Shown piece by piece: positions 8,030 through 18,432 of a DNA stretch of 64,000 nt (position 1 is its first letter; each line of letters begins with the position of its first letter). A program made the translations under genes and the position numbers. Origin of the DNA: Paenibacillus odorifer (GTDB taxonomy: Bacteria; Bacillota; Bacilli; Paenibacillales; Paenibacillaceae); NCBI RefSeq assembly GCF_000758725.1, contig NZ_CP009428.1, forward strand, positions 1,674,001 through 1,738,000. The letters are read 5' to 3'. Below the pieces are notes generated by a model. The model was not told the origin of the DNA. It did not search any database and saw only the letters and a program-made list of their open reading frames with translations.

Positions 8030-11000
8030 ATGAGTAGAATGCTTAAACAAGTAATCTCGATTTTACTCGCAGCTGCCTTGCTTATTCCGACAAGCTGGAT
8101 CGCTCCGGTTACTGAAGCTGCGGCGCAGGATACGACAGTATCATCAGATACGGTAACGGTATATCACGAAACTTTTGCGAGTGGCAAGGGTATTGCAGCT
8201 CAAGCAGGCAGTGCTAGCCTTACACCTGTGACTGATAAAGTTTTTACTGGCAATGCTGACGGCGCAGCTTTATATGTAAGCAACCGAGCGAATAACTGGG
8301 ACGCGGCTGATTTTAAATTCAGCGATATGGGCCTAGAAAACGGCAAAACCTACACGGTAACTGCATCCGTGTATGTAGACGCTGATGTGATTGTACCTAG
8401 CGGTGCCAAAGCTTATCTTCAAGCGATAGGCAGCTACGCTCTTTTGGCAAATGTGAATTATGAAGCAGGCCAAGCGGTCACCTTGACGAAAGAATTTACC
8501 GTGGATACGGACAAAGATACAACGCTGCGTGTTCAATCCAACGATGACGGGAAAACGGTTCCGTTCTACATTGGGGAGCTCCTCATTACAGCAAAAAAAG
8601 CAGTGACGGAAACGGATAAAGAAATCTATCACGAAACTTTTGCGAGTGGCAAAGGTTTAGCCTCACAATCAGGTAGCGCTAACCTAACCCCTGTCACCGA
8701 TAAAGTTTTTACTGGCAATGCTGACGGGGCAGCTTTATATGTAAGCAACCGAGCGAATAACTGGGACGCGGTTGATTTTAAATTCAGCGATATGGGCCTA
8801 GAAAACGGCAAAACCTACACGGTAACTGCATCCGTGTATGTAGACGCTGATGTGACTGTACCTAGTGGTGCCCAAGCTTATCTTCAAGCGATAGGCAGCT
8901 ACGCTCTTTTGGCAAATGTGAGTTATGAAGCAGGCCAAGCGGTCACCTTGACGAAAAAATTTACCGTGGATACGGACAAAGATACAACACTGCGTGTTCA
9001 ATCCAACGATGACGGGAAAACGGTTCCGTTCTACATTGGGGATGTATTGGTCACAGAAAAGGTGGCTACAGTAGAGCCAACTCCAACACCAGAAACACCT
9101 AGAGACCCAGCTTTACCTTTTACCACTGTTACTTTTGAGGATCAAACGGCAGGTGGTTTTGAAGGCAGAGCAGGTACTGAAACGCTTACGGTTACTAATG
9201 AAGCGAATCATACGGATGGTGGTTCATACGCTTTGAAGGTTGAGGGAAGAACCAGTACATGGCATGGGCCGACATTACGTGTGGAGAAGTATGTGGACAA
9301 AGGCTACGAATATAAAATTTCGTTATGGGTCAAGCTGATCCAGCCAGCAAGCTCGCAGCTTCAGCTGTCCACGCAGGTTGGCGATGGAAGCAGCGCCAAT
9401 TATGTGCAGCTCGCACCTAAAACCATCAGCGCAAGCGATGGCTGGATTCAGTTCGAGGGAACTTACCGTTATAACAATGTAAGCAGTGAGTATTTGACCA
9501 TTTATGTGGAAAGCTCCAGTAATAGCGCGGCCTCATTTTATATCGATGATATTAATTTTGAAAAGGTAGGCTCTGGCCCGGTTGATATCGAAAAAGATCT
9601 TGTGCCGATTAAGGATGCTTACCAGAGTGATTTTCTGATCGGAAATGCGATAACCGCTGAGGATCTGGAAGGTGTCAGACTTGAGCTTCTGAAAATGCAT
9701 CACAATGTTGCTACGGCAGGTAATGCCATGAAGCCGGACGCGTTGCAGCCTACGAAGGGCAACTTCACGTTTACCGCGGCAGATACAATTGTAGATAAAG
9801 TACTGGCTGAGGGCATGCAGATGCATGGACATGTGTTGGTATGGCATCAACAATCGCCTGCATGGCTGAATACAACAACAGACGCAGCTAACAACACGAT
9901 CCCCTTGGGACGGGATGAAGCTCTTATGAATTTGCAGACCCATATCCAAACCGTTATGGAGCATTTTGGTGACAAGGTGATCTCCTGGGATGTTGTAAAT
10001 GAGGCGATGAGCGATAACCCATCCAACCCAACAGATTGGAAAACTGCGCTGCGTTCCGCCCCATGGAAAAGTGCTATTGGAGCAGATTACGTAGAGCAAG
10101 CCTTCCTGGCGGCAAGAGAAGTGCTGGACACGCATCCAGATTGGGATATTAAGCTCTATTACAACGATTATAACGAAGACAATCAGAATAAAGCGCAGGC
10201 CATCTACAGTATGGTCAAAGAAATCAATGATAGGTACGCGCTGACTCACCCTGGCAAATTGCTTATCGACGGGGTTGGCATGCAGGGGCACTACAGCATC
10301 AATACGAACCCAGAGAATGTGAAGCTATCCTTGGAAAAGTTCATTTCCTTGGGTGTCGAAGTAAGCATAACTGAGCTGGACATTCAGGCCGGAAGCAACT
10401 ATCAGCTTTCTGAAAAGCTTGCTAATGCGCAGGGTTATCTGTATGCACAGTTGTTAAATATCTTCAGGGATCACGCTGATTCTATCAAACGTGTTACCTT
10501 CTGGGGAATGGATGATAATACAAGCTGGAGAGCTTCATCCAATCCGTTGTTATTCGATAAAAATCTGCAAGCTAAGCCGGCTTACTATGGCGTTATCGAT
10601 CCTGATACCTTCATTGAAGAGCATGAGCCTGAATCAGTAGAAGCCAATCAATCTACTGCCAAATTCGCTGCACCTGTTATAGACGGAACAGTTGACGAGA
10701 TCTGGAGCCAGACCGCTGAGATTCCGGTCAATCGGTATCAAACCGCTTGGCAAGGAGCGAGCGGAGTAGCAAAAGCACTCTGGGATGATCAATATTTATA
10801 TGTCCTAGTCCAGGTGAGTGATACGCAGCTTGATAAGAGCAGCGTGAATGCACATGAACAGGATTCGGTCGAAATCTTCGTAGACCAAAATAATGGGAAA
10901 ACGACGTTTTATCAAGATGATGATGGCCAGTACAGAGTCAATTTTGACAACGAGACTTCATTTAATCCTTCAAGTATCGCAGCCGGCTTCGAATCGGCAA

Positions 11001-12607
11001 CCCAGATTTCCGGAACAAACTATACGGTTGAAGTGAAGATTCCACTTCAAGGGATCACTCCGGACAACGATAAAAAGCTTGGTTTCGATGTACAGATCAA
11101 CGATGCTAAAGAGGGCTCACGTCAAAGTGTCGCGGCTTGGAACGATACGAGTGGAACTGGGTATATGGACACATCCGTTTATGGTGTGCTTACTTTAAAG
11201 GGGAAATCTGCCGGTCCGGAACCAACCCCAACACCGACAACAGCACCGACACCGACACCAACGAGCCCAACCGATCCAACAGACCCAACTGACCCAACCG
11301 ATCCAACGGATCCAACAAACCCAACGGAACCATCGGCAACCCCGACACCTGTTCAAACAGTGACGCCAGCGCCAACAAATGCACCAATGGGTAGCAGCAC
11401 CGGTAATGTTGTATCAACTCCACAACCTGGAGCCATTACAAACAAAGATGGTATTGTTACGATTAAACTGGAGGTAAAGTCCGATAATGGGTATGTCATA
11501 GGTACGATCTCCAGCGACAACATGAAAAAAGCGCTTGAACAGGCTAGTGTAGCGGCAAACGGCAAGAAACAAATTATCATTGAAGTGCCAAAGCAAACGG
11601 ACACGAAAGGGTATGATATACAATTACCGACCCAAAGTCTAATGGGGAAAGAAAACTATGAACTATTGCTTAAGACGGAAAATGCCACAATTCAAATTCC
11701 AAGCAATATGTTGTCCAATGTAACAGACAGTGCTGAACAAGTATCCATACGAATAAATAAAGTCACCACGGACAGCTTGGAAGCAGCTACCCGCAATATG
11801 ATCGGCAACCATCCAATTATCGGTCTAAGCTTAGTAGCAGGTGACAAAGTTATTCCTTGGAATAACCCTAACGCACCTGTAACGATAGCCATTCCTTACG
11901 TGCCGACAGCGGAGGAGCTTAACCATCCAGAGCTTATCGTCGTTTGGTACATCGATGGCAAAGGCAACGTAATGCCGGTTCCGAACGGTCGATATGATGC
12001 TGCAACCCAAACGGTTGTCTTTCAAACAACCCACTTCAGCACTTATGCAGTAACCTTCGTAAAGAAAGACTTCGGAGATCTGCAGAATCTGTCATGGGCT
12101 AAACAAGCTATAGGCGTTATGGCGGCTCGCGATATCATCAAAGGAACGTCGGTGAACAGCTTTTCACCTGCAGATTCAATCAAACGAGCGGATTTCATTG
12201 CTCTCCTCGTAAGAGCACTTGAACTGAAGGGAACGGGCAAAAGTGCAATAATGTTCAACGATGTCCAAAAGACGGACTATTATTATGATGAACTGGTCAT
12301 CGCGAAGGAACTGGGAATTGCTACAGGTTTTAAAGATGATACGTTCAGACCCAATAGCAATATCTCCAGACAAGATATGATGGTGCTGACAGCACGCGCG
12401 CTGGCGGCAGCCCGCAAGCAAGTTAAGGCGAGCGGTACTGTAGCTGCTTATCTAGATGAAGCAAGTATATCCAGCTACGCAAAAGACAGCGCATCATTGT
12501 TGATCAAATCCGGAGTTGTAAACGGAAAGAATAATAGAATTGCGCCGAACGATACGCTTACCCGTGCTGAAGCGGCAGTCATCCTGTACCGTATCTGGAA
12601 GCTGTAG
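8030..12607 (+). CDS. S-layer-anchored modular endo-1,4-beta-xylanase (GH10)
   Basis: A 1525-residue secreted enzyme. Order: signal peptide (1-31, ending A-x-A), two nearly identical carbohydrate-binding modules (about 45-185 and 200-340), a CBM22-type module (about 364-515), the GH10 catalytic barrel (about 520-862), a CBM9-type module (about 865-1060), a Thr/Pro linker rich in T-D-P repeats (1064-1120), an uncharacterised beta-rich domain (1125-1340) and three SLH repeats (about 1347-1525). The GH10 acid/base is E658 in W-D-V-V-N-E and the nucleophile is E782 in I-T-E-L-D. It should cut xylan backbones while held to the cell wall through its SLH domains. The ATG follows AGAGGAGGA. The cre site suggests catabolite repression. 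Confidence 0.95.
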   Translation: MSRMLKQVISILLAAALLIPTSWIAPVTEAAAQDTTVSSDTVTVYHETFASGKGIAAQAGSASLTPVTDKVFTGNADGAALYVSNRANNWDAADFKFSDMGLENGKTYTVTASVYVDADVIVPSGAKAYLQAIGSYALLANVNYEAGQAVTLTKEFTVDTDKDTTLRVQSNDDGKTVPFYIGELLITAKKAVTETDKEIYHETFASGKGLASQSGSANLTPVTDKVFTGNADGAALYVSNRANNWDAVDFKFSDMGLENGKTYTVTASVYVDADVTVPSGAQAYLQAIGSYALLANVSYEAGQAVTLTKKFTVDTDKDTTLRVQSNDDGKTVPFYIGDVLVTEKVATVEPTPTPETPRDPALPFTTVTFEDQTAGGFEGRAGTETLTVTNEANHTDGGSYALKVEGRTSTWHGPTLRVEKYVDKGYEYKISLWVKLIQPASSQLQLSTQVGDGSSANYVQLAPKTISASDGWIQFEGTYRYNNVSSEYLTIYVESSSNSAASFYIDDINFEKVGSGPVDIEKDLVPIKDAYQSDFLIGNAITAEDLEGVRLELLKMHHNVATAGNAMKPDALQPTKGNFTFTAADTIVDKVLAEGMQMHGHVLVWHQQSPAWLNTTTDAANNTIPLGRDEALMNLQTHIQTVMEHFGDKVISWDVVNEAMSDNPSNPTDWKTALRSAPWKSAIGADYVEQAFLAAREVLDTHPDWDIKLYYNDYNEDNQNKAQAIYSMVKEINDRYALTHPGKLLIDGVGMQGHYSINTNPENVKLSLEKFISLGVEVSITELDIQAGSNYQLSEKLANAQGYLYAQLLNIFRDHADSIKRVTFWGMDDNTSWRASSNPLLFDKNLQAKPAYYGVIDPDTFIEEHEPESVEANQSTAKFAAPVIDGTVDEIWSQTAEIPVNRYQTAWQGASGVAKALWDDQYLYVLVQVSDTQLDKSSVNAHEQDSVEIFVDQNNGKTTFYQDDDGQYRVNFDNETSFNPSSIAAGFESATQISGTNYTVEVKIPLQGITPDNDKKLGFDVQINDAKEGSRQSVAAWNDTSGTGYMDTSVYGVLTLKGKSAGPEPTPTPTTAPTPTPTSPTDPTDPTDPTDPTDPTNPTEPSATPTPVQTVTPAPTNAPMGSSTGNVVSTPQPGAITNKDGIVTIKLEVKSDNGYVIGTISSDNMKKALEQASVAANGKKQIIIEVPKQTDTKGYDIQLPTQSLMGKENYELLLKTENATIQIPSNMLSNVTDSAEQVSIRINKVTTDSLEAATRNMIGNHPIIGLSLVAGDKVIPWNNPNAPVTIAIPYVPTAEELNHPELIVVWYIDGKGNVMPVPNGRYDAATQTVVFQTTHFSTYAVTFVKKDFGDLQNLSWAKQAIGVMAARDIIKGTSVNSFSPADSIKRADFIALLVRALELKGTGKSAIMFNDVQKTDYYYDELVIAKELGIATGFKDDTFRPNSNISRQDMMVLTARALAAARKQVKASGTVAAYLDEASISSYAKDSASLLIKSGVVNGKNNRIAPNDTLTRAEAAVILYRIWKL
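8162..9042 (+). repeat. In-gene tandem duplication of a binding module
   Basis: Bases 8162-8577 and 8627-9042 are the same sequence 465 bp (155 codons) apart, with long identical blocks and only scattered differences. The two encoded modules of the xylanase are therefore almost identical, showing a recent duplication or ongoing gene conversion. Confidence 0.9.
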
Positions 12608-12710
12608 TCCCGGCAGCAGAGAAAAAAAGTCTGAATTGGCTCATGTTCATTTTTAATCTGAAGAGCGGAAATACGTGTATATCCATCCCTTGCGTTCTTC
12701 TGTTTTAAGC

Positions 12711-12753
12711 ATCGCTGCTCACCTCCCTGCGGAGAGGAGCAGCGATTTTTTTG
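12711..12753 (+). terminator. Terminator of the xylanase gene
   Basis: ATCGCTGCTC (12711-12720) pairs with GAGCAGCGAT (12737-12746), then seven T residues. It lies about 100 bases beyond the stop codon. Confidence 0.85.
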
Positions 12754-12790
12754 TGTATGTTCCGTTAAATTGGAGCTAAAACGGAAAAAA

Positions 12791-12820
12791 ATGTCACGAA
12801 ACAGACCGCTCAAGTGTTAT
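12791..12820 (+). promoter_or_regulatory. Likely ECF-sigma promoter of the sigma-factor operon
   Basis: ATGTCAC (12791-12797), exactly 14 bases, then AAGTGTTAT (12812-12820). The same two blocks with the same spacing recur at 14537-14566 before the third gene of this locus. It does not resemble a sigma-A promoter, so it is probably recognised by the sigma factor encoded at 12851. Confidence 0.65.
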
Positions 12821-12850
12821 AACTGTACTGATAGTAGAAAGGAGACAGTC

Positions 12851-13408
12851 GTGGACTCTATTGAAGAAAAGATAAAGCGGGTACAAGCGGGGGAAGTCTA
12901 CCTTTTTTCAGATATTATCAGACTCTACCAACAACGGATCTACCTCTACTGCTTTCGCTTGTTGAACAATAAGGAAGAAGCCGAGGATGCGGTTCAGGAC
13001 ATATTTATTAAGGCTTACCAGAACATCGGCCATTTTGAGTCTCAGGTGAGTTTTAACTCATGGCTCTACAGGGTTTCTTATAATCATTGCCTGAATCAAC
13101 TGCGCCGGAAGAAATTTCAAAATCAGCTGCGAAAATTACTCAGACAGGATGTAACCACTAAAAGCGCTGAACAAATGGTAGAAAATCAGTTGTTCAGTGA
13201 ATCCGTGGCCTCTGCCCTGGAAAAGCTTAGCGTGGAGGAACGCAATCTGTTGATTTTGCGCATTTTTGAAGATAAATCATTTGCAGAAATTAGTGAAATT
13301 CTGGGTAAAAGTACGGTCACAGTTAGGAAACGGTACGAGCGGACAAGGTGCAAGCTCAGAGAAGTCATTGAAAGAAAGGAGAAACAACTATGCGCAAGGA
13401 CGAATTGA
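12851..13408 (+). CDS. ECF-type RNA polymerase sigma factor
   Basis: A 185-residue sigma-70 family protein with region 2 (I-Y-L-Y-C-F-R-L-L-N-N-K-E-E-A-E-D-A-V-Q-D-I-F) and region 4 (L-S-V-E-E-R-N-L-L-I-L-R and the HTH F-A-E-I-S-E-I-L-G-K-S), separated by a short linker as in ECF factors. The GTG at 12851 is chosen because AAAGGAGA sits just upstream; a longer in-frame version would start before the promoter element and is unlikely. Its end overlaps the next gene by 19 bases, the usual coupling of an ECF factor to its anti-sigma partner. Confidence 0.9.
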   Translation: MDSIEEKIKRVQAGEVYLFSDIIRLYQQRIYLYCFRLLNNKEEAEDAVQDIFIKAYQNIGHFESQVSFNSWLYRVSYNHCLNQLRRKKFQNQLRKLLRQDVTTKSAEQMVENQLFSESVASALEKLSVEERNLLILRIFEDKSFAEISEILGKSTVTVRKRYERTRCKLREVIERKEKQLCARTN

Positions 13409-14523
13409 CTTCCGAAGAGTTGTTTCTGAAGGAGGGGGATAATTCTGCCAAACTTCCGCTGGTTGATGTTCATGATTCTGTAATGCAAGCCATCGGGCTA
13501 GGTAATGGTCACCTTGCTGTTAAGCCTGTACCTCACCAACAGGAGGGGGACATCCCAGATATTATGCATAGAGTGGAGCCAGAAACCTATGCCAAACGAT
13601 ACCGTAAGCGCATGTGGAGCAGGCCTGTAAGGAGATGGGCAGCGGTGCTGATCCTGGTTGTCTTGGTAGGAGGCAGCTATTCCTTGTTTAAGGAGAGTCC
13701 CTGGCAAGCTGCCAAATTTCAATATGAGGTGCTGCCATACGAGCCGCTTCTTGCAACGAAGGAAGGGGGGACGATTGAAGTATCTAAGAATCCGTTAGTT
13801 CCTTCAAAGGTAAAAATTCCTCAGAGAGTGGCGACCAAAGAAGAAGAGCTGCTGAGTGAAAAAAATTTAGAGGCATATAGAGTTGTAGAGAAATTATTAC
13901 TACCGGGAGAGGGCGCTTCTTACGTGTTAAAAAAGGAAGGTGCTGGAGATGAACGTCCTCAGCTTGGCAGAGTTATTCCTGCGATGCTATTTAATGATTA
14001 TTCCAGTTATTTAGCCAAAGCAGAAGAGTATAAGGTGCCATATTTGCCACGTCCGGAGTATCTGCCAGAAGGGTATGTTTTTGATCAAGCATGGATACAA
14101 CCTGATTTTGAGGTCAACGAGAATGAACTGCTTGCCCTGACTGATGGTATAAAGCTGGAAGGCGGTTACCGGGTTATGTGGAAAAAAGAAGCTACGGCCA
14201 GTATTAATTATGACTATTCGTCGATGAGATACAAAAAAGGGGAGAGTATGGTAAGAATTAATGCCAAACACATCAAGGCAAAGTCCGGAACGGTGGAAAG
14301 CTTACTAAGGACGAACACCACAATCGTACAGAATATTCTTGTTAACGGAACCCAACTGATCTATACGGAAACTACAAACAATGAAATAAAGTTGGGGTAT
14401 AGATACAGACTTGTCTGGACGGATACAGAACAAAATGTAGTATACGATATGACTGCTGCACCGGAGTCTTCTTCTTTAACCAAAGAGGAGGTTATCCGAA
14501 TTGCTGCCGACATGATGAAATAA
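13390..14523 (+). CDS. Probable membrane anti-sigma factor with DUF4367-like domain
   Basis: A 377-residue protein: a cytoplasmic N-terminus of about 75 residues, one membrane helix (about 79-97) after a basic patch (K-R-Y-R-K-R-M-W), then a large extracytoplasmic part. The C-terminal portion has L-P-E-G-Y-V-F and ends in a block like DUF4367. The ATG follows GAAAGGAG inside the end of the sigma gene, so the two are translationally coupled. The topology fits a transmembrane anti-sigma factor that holds the ECF factor until an envelope signal arrives, but no zinc-binding anti-sigma motif is visible, so the role is inferred from position and topology. Confidence 0.7.
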   Translation: MRKDELTSEELFLKEGDNSAKLPLVDVHDSVMQAIGLGNGHLAVKPVPHQQEGDIPDIMHRVEPETYAKRYRKRMWSRPVRRWAAVLILVVLVGGSYSLFKESPWQAAKFQYEVLPYEPLLATKEGGTIEVSKNPLVPSKVKIPQRVATKEEELLSEKNLEAYRVVEKLLLPGEGASYVLKKEGAGDERPQLGRVIPAMLFNDYSSYLAKAEEYKVPYLPRPEYLPEGYVFDQAWIQPDFEVNENELLALTDGIKLEGGYRVMWKKEATASINYDYSSMRYKKGESMVRINAKHIKAKSGTVESLLRTNTTIVQNILVNGTQLIYTETTNNEIKLGYRYRLVWTDTEQNVVYDMTAAPESSSLTKEEVIRIAADMMK

Positions 14524-14536
14524 GTATAGAAATTTG

Positions 14537-14566
14537 ATGTCACAAATCCGGTAACGTAAGTGTTAT
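14537..14566 (+). promoter_or_regulatory. Second ECF-sigma promoter copy
   Basis: ATGTCAC (14537-14543), 14 bases, AAGTGTTAT (14558-14566), identical in blocks and spacing to 12791-12820. It lies 38 bases before the start of the secreted protein gene and gives that gene its own promoter. Confidence 0.65.
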
Positions 14567-14604
14567 GTAAGAGTACTACATATACAGGAAGGTGAGGTAT
14601 TTTA

Positions 14605-15477
14605 ATGAATAATAGAAAAACACTCATTGCCATGACCAGTATGACCCTAATGTTCGGTTTAGGTTATGGCTTCAAAGGAGAAGCTTACGCCGAGAAGTCT
14701 GTTGCTCAGTCTGTGGAAGAAACCGCCATTAAGGCGGAAGTCAAATATATAGCTCAGGGCATCGATGAAGCTGCCAAAGCGAAAACAGATCAGGAACAAA
14801 AAAAATTCAAAAATCTCAAAGATCTGCAGCAGAAAGCATTAAGTGAAGAGCTTAAACCTGGAGAAATCAGATATGTGTATATTAATGACAAGGAATATCA
14901 AGCCTATGCTAAGGGATCACCCACTGCGGGTGCATATTATTCCCTTTCGTTTAATACGTATAATGAATATGTGGAAAAGTATGCTGCCGGCAATACCTCC
15001 ATGCCACTGCAATTGCAAGAGCCTCCGGAAGGCTACAATTTTTTCAGGGCAATTGTTTCTCCATATATGACGAAAAAAGAACAGGATAAGATATACTATC
15101 AAGTGATCGCCGAGGGTAAGGCGTCCGATAAGAAAATATATGTAAAGAAATTGCAGGAGAAGCGTACAGCTATCAACATCATCTATAATATGACCACAGA
15201 GAAAAATGGTAAAAGAGGAGTTCTTGCCATCGCTGCCGAACCTGCAGGACCTAAGGATACGACTGTTGAATCCGAACCAGCAAATGCACAGTCGCAGAAG
15301 CTAAAAGTGAGTGGCCAAGAGGTGGTATACACACCTATTGATAAGATGGAGTACAAGTCAGTTGCATGGATGAATCCAAAGACCCGTGTCAATTATATTA
15401 TTCGGGAAACCGGTGGACACCTGACCAAGGAGGATTTGATTGCTTTGGCAGGACAGATCATTGAAGCTTCGGCGTAG
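14605..15477 (+). CDS. Secreted protein, likely target of the ECF sigma factor
   Basis: A 290-residue protein with an N-terminal signal peptide (N-N-R-K-T-L then a hydrophobic core ending A-Y-A, about 1-29). The mature part shows P-E-G-Y-N-F and a C-terminal block, V-x-G-Q-E-V-V-Y-T, then L-T-K-E-D-L-I-A-L-A-G, that parallels the C-terminus of the preceding anti-sigma protein (V-N-G-T-Q-L-I-Y-T, L-T-K-E-E-V-I-R-I-A). Both probably carry a DUF4367-like domain. It may act as an envelope sensor or as a decoy for the signal; function unknown. AGGAAGGTGAGG precedes the ATG. Confidence 0.75.
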   Translation: MNNRKTLIAMTSMTLMFGLGYGFKGEAYAEKSVAQSVEETAIKAEVKYIAQGIDEAAKAKTDQEQKKFKNLKDLQQKALSEELKPGEIRYVYINDKEYQAYAKGSPTAGAYYSLSFNTYNEYVEKYAAGNTSMPLQLQEPPEGYNFFRAIVSPYMTKKEQDKIYYQVIAEGKASDKKIYVKKLQEKRTAINIIYNMTTEKNGKRGVLAIAAEPAGPKDTTVESEPANAQSQKLKVSGQEVVYTPIDKMEYKSVAWMNPKTRVNYIIRETGGHLTKEDLIALAGQIIEASA

Positions 15478-15512
15478 AATGATTCTAAGACACTTACTAA
15501 TTAATTTGATTA

Positions 15513-15540
15513 AGGCAGCCCCCAGGGCTGCTTTTTGGTT
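15513..15540 (+). terminator. Terminator of the sigma-factor locus
   Basis: GCAGCCC (15515-15521) and GGGCTGC (15525-15531) form a 7-bp stem with a three-base loop, then five T residues. Confidence 0.85.
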
Positions 15541-15666
15541 TGAGTATAAAGATCTATAGTATTCACGCTGTTTAGGAGATTAAAAGCGAAATGTGGCGTT
15601 GGCAATGGAAATGTGTCTTTTTTAAGTATTCACAAATAAAGAACGAATATCCTATCATTCCAATAT

Positions 15667-15695
15667 TTACAATATTCGATATAAAGTGATATAAT
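15667..15695 (+). promoter_or_regulatory. Sigma-A promoter of the stalk-domain protein gene
   Basis: TTACAA (15667-15672), a 17-bp spacer and a perfect TATAAT (15690-15695), 41 bases before the chosen start codon. Confidence 0.65.
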
Positions 15696-15736
15696 TTTCG
15701 AGATTCATATACATAAACATGAAAGAAGAGTGTAAG

Positions 15737-16750
15737 ATGCTAAAGGTAACAAGTAAAAAAGTCATGTCAATTATTACAGTTAGCTCAATGCTGTTGGCTG
15801 TGGGTGCAGTCGCTTACGCAGACACGACATTGAAGAAGATTTCTGCATATCAGAATGCGGCCATCAGCATTGAAGTGGATAATCAGAAAGTGAACCTGTC
15901 AAGTAGTGAAGGAACAATGTACCCAATTATCTATGAGGGACATAGCTATGTATCCGCCAAGGCTGTATCTGAAGCACTGGGGGCAACCGTGAAATGGGAT
16001 AACAGTCGTCAAGCTGTTGTGATCACATCGGCGAACGGCGGAACATCAACATCTGTTGTACCGGATAAGGACAATACCGTTGCACAAGCTACTGCGAAGC
16101 CAGCAACCGTATCTACTCCGCCTGCAACCGAGTCCACACCGCAGGCAACACCAAAGCCTGCTGCCTCATCTTCCGCTACGACTTCCAGTAACAGCGGCGC
16201 TTCGTTTGCAGATGCAGTGAAGTTAGGTACTTCTTTTACTTATACGGACCTTGATAACAATTATAGCCCTAAAGGTGATTCAACATCTGTTCAATATACT
16301 TTCACTATCAATAAGGTTACGTCGACTACTCTCGGACAATTACATGCTCTTGGGTTTGAGGAACATGTCACTGATCCCGATGTAGCTGTAGATTATGTCC
16401 TGCTTGATGTAACGCTTAAGGTGAAGAACGCCACTCTTGTAAAAGGTAGTCAGGACCAAGGGCGGAAGTTCCTTTCAAGTTTTACACCTACCATTTGGGG
16501 GGTAGAAACATCCAGTGGACAATACTATATTGGTGGCTCTAGTGATTATTTTGAGGGATCTCTCGGAGAAAATATCGAAAAGTTGTTAGCTGATTTTCCT
16601 GAAGTCACCCCAAGTAAACCGGGTTCTTTTGAAGCTTCGGGTAAAGTTATTCTGCCAATAATCAAAGGCAAGGAGAACAACCTTGTTCTTTATAGAAACG
16701 ATAGCAAGCTTGAGTCCGACAAAAGGTCCATCTATTTTAAACTGAAATAG
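15737..16750 (+). CDS. Secreted protein with copper-amine-oxidase-like stalk domain
   Basis: A 337-residue protein: signal peptide (1-29, ending A-Y-A-D), a stalk domain of the type at the N-terminus of copper amine oxidases (about 45-105, with Y-V-S-A-K-A-V-S-E-A-L-G-A and V-K-W-D), a low-complexity Ala/Thr/Pro/Ser linker (about 107-160), then a beta-rich domain of about 170 residues resembling DUF4352-like immunoglobulin folds. Such proteins are common in Paenibacillus and sit at the cell surface; a binding role is likely, not enzymatic. The ATG at 15737 has GAAGAG upstream; an ATG at 15719 has no ribosome binding site. Confidence 0.75.
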   Translation: MLKVTSKKVMSIITVSSMLLAVGAVAYADTTLKKISAYQNAAISIEVDNQKVNLSSSEGTMYPIIYEGHSYVSAKAVSEALGATVKWDNSRQAVVITSANGGTSTSVVPDKDNTVAQATAKPATVSTPPATESTPQATPKPAASSSATTSSNSGASFADAVKLGTSFTYTDLDNNYSPKGDSTSVQYTFTINKVTSTTLGQLHALGFEEHVTDPDVAVDYVLLDVTLKVKNATLVKGSQDQGRKFLSSFTPTIWGVETSSGQYYIGGSSDYFEGSLGENIEKLLADFPEVTPSKPGSFEASGKVILPIIKGKENNLVLYRNDSKLESDKRSIYFKLK

Positions 16751-16804
16751 TTATGCAAGTTAGCAGATGGTTTGGTCGCTAATTGTTGTAATAAAGATCA
16801 AACT

Positions 16805-16846
16805 AAAAAGAGATCAACGATGTCATTCATCGTTGATCTCTTTTTT
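16805..16846. terminator. Bidirectional terminator
   Basis: A perfect 18-bp inverted repeat (arms at 16805-16822 and 16828-16845) with A-runs and T-runs at both ends lies between the convergent stalk-protein and DHA2 exporter genes. Confidence 0.9.
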
Positions 16847-16880
16847 ATGATTCTTAAACAGTGCTGATAACTTCTATATA

Positions 16881-18383
16881 TCAAGCTTCTTTGGCAATGA
16901 CTTTTTTTAGCTTCACTTTGGGTTCTTGCTCAGGATCAGGCGCTTGCCCAACACGTTTAATAAAGAAAGATAGCAGCAGACCGAGGATGCCAATTCCCAC
17001 AATCACTAGATAGGAATCATTGATCCCTTGAATGGATGCTTCCATAATCATATGTTCCTGTGTTCCGTTCTGTGTGCTGCCAGAGGCCAGCATATCCTTC
17101 ATATGCGTTGTAGTACGGCTCGTCATTACGGTGACGAGCAGGGAAGTCCCGACGGCGCCAGCTACTTGTCGAATGGTATTTGAAATCGCTGTACCATGCG
17201 CACTAAGCTTGGCGGGGAGTTGATTTAGACCCAAGGTTTGTATAGGCATGAGAAGGAGAGCCATCCCGATCCGGCGGCCTGTTGACATGTATACCAGATA
17301 CATGTAACTGGTTGAGTCGGTTAAGTTCACAAAGCTTAGAGTCGTTGCAATTGTAATTAACAATCCGATGATGGCGAGCCATTTCGCTCCGAACCGGTCG
17401 AACAGCTTTCCGGTTACCGGCATCAACAATCCCATTACGAGTGCACCGGGAAGCAGCAGCAAACCGGACTCCATCGCTGTAAAACCGCGGGCATTCTGCA
17501 GGTACAGAGGCAGCAGCATCATATCCGCATACATCACGATTGTAACTGCGATACTGATGACAGTCGTTAAGGAGAACATATTGTATTTAAAGGCCCGGAG
17601 ATCAAGCAGTGGATTTTGGGAAGCCAGCTGTCTCCAAGTAAATAAGCCAAGGGAAAGCACACCTGCCGCTAAAGACAATAACACTTCTGCGCTCGACCAG
17701 CCTGCACTGGCAGCACGGCTGAAGCCATACAGCAAGGTTCCAAAACCAATGGTAGAAAGAGTTACGCTAACAATGTCCAACTTGGGAAAGATGCGTTCTG
17801 ATACATTTTTTAAATAAATAAATCCGCATATGATTACAATGACGGTCAAAGGAATCATGCCATAAAACATAGTCTCCCAAGAATAATGTTCCAAAATATA
17901 TCCAGCCAGAGTAGGTCCAATCGCAGGTGCGAAAATAATGGCTAGCCCTACCATCCCCATGGCAGCCCCTCTCTTTTCAGGAGGGAACAGGGTCAAGATG
18001 ACATTCGTGAGCAGTGGCATGATAATCCCGGCACCAGCTGCCTGAATCATACGCCCGGTCAACAGAACAGGGAAGTTTGTCGCGAGGGCCGATACGATCG
18101 TTCCAGCCAAAAATATAAACATAGAAGCTTGAAAAAGCTCTCGCGTCGTAAATCGTTGCATTAGATAAGCTGTAATTGGAATTAGAACACCATTAACCAG
18201 CATATACCCCGTTGTCAGCCACTGAGCTGTAGCCGCCGAGATATTAAAATCATGCATTAACTCCGGAACGGCAACGCTCATTACCGTTTGATTCAGTGTC
18301 GCAAGAAAGGCGCCCAAAATCATAATGAATAAGATGGGGCCCTTTTTCACGGAACTGCTTGTTACTTCTGTCTTTGTACTCAC
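16881..18383 (-). CDS. MFS multidrug exporter, DHA2 family (LmrB-like)
   Basis: A 500-residue, 14-helix DHA2 exporter. Helix 1 has the family motif L-N-Q-T-V-M-S-V-A-V-P. Helix 5 carries an antiporter motif C version (I-F-A-P-A-I-G-P-T-L-A-G). It resembles Bacillus LmrB/YcnB lincomycin-type exporters in layout. Starting at the GTG at 18383 places AAAGGATGGAG at a proper distance; an ATG ten codons earlier has no ribosome binding site. It is divergent from a TetR gene, and three related palindromes lie between them, so TetR-controlled drug efflux is likely. Confidence 0.85.
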   Translation of the reverse strand: MSTKTEVTSSSVKKGPILFIMILGAFLATLNQTVMSVAVPELMHDFNISAATAQWLTTGYMLVNGVLIPITAYLMQRFTTRELFQASMFIFLAGTIVSALATNFPVLLTGRMIQAAGAGIIMPLLTNVILTLFPPEKRGAAMGMVGLAIIFAPAIGPTLAGYILEHYSWETMFYGMIPLTVIVIICGFIYLKNVSERIFPKLDIVSVTLSTIGFGTLLYGFSRAASAGWSSAEVLLSLAAGVLSLGLFTWRQLASQNPLLDLRAFKYNMFSLTTVISIAVTIVMYADMMLLPLYLQNARGFTAMESGLLLLPGALVMGLLMPVTGKLFDRFGAKWLAIIGLLITIATTLSFVNLTDSTSYMYLVYMSTGRRIGMALLLMPIQTLGLNQLPAKLSAHGTAISNTIRQVAGAVGTSLLVTVMTSRTTTHMKDMLASGSTQNGTQEHMIMEASIQGINDSYLVIVGIGILGLLLSFFIKRVGQAPDPEQEPKVKLKKVIAKEA

Positions 18384-18432
18384 TCCACTCCATCCTTTCA
18401 ACTCGTCGATCATGGACTAAATTTACAGTGTG

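Noticed and set aside
12770..12850. Longer N-terminus for the ECF sigma factor
   Set aside because: It would start upstream of the promoter blocks at 12791-12820 and has no ribosome binding site; GTG at 12851 has one.
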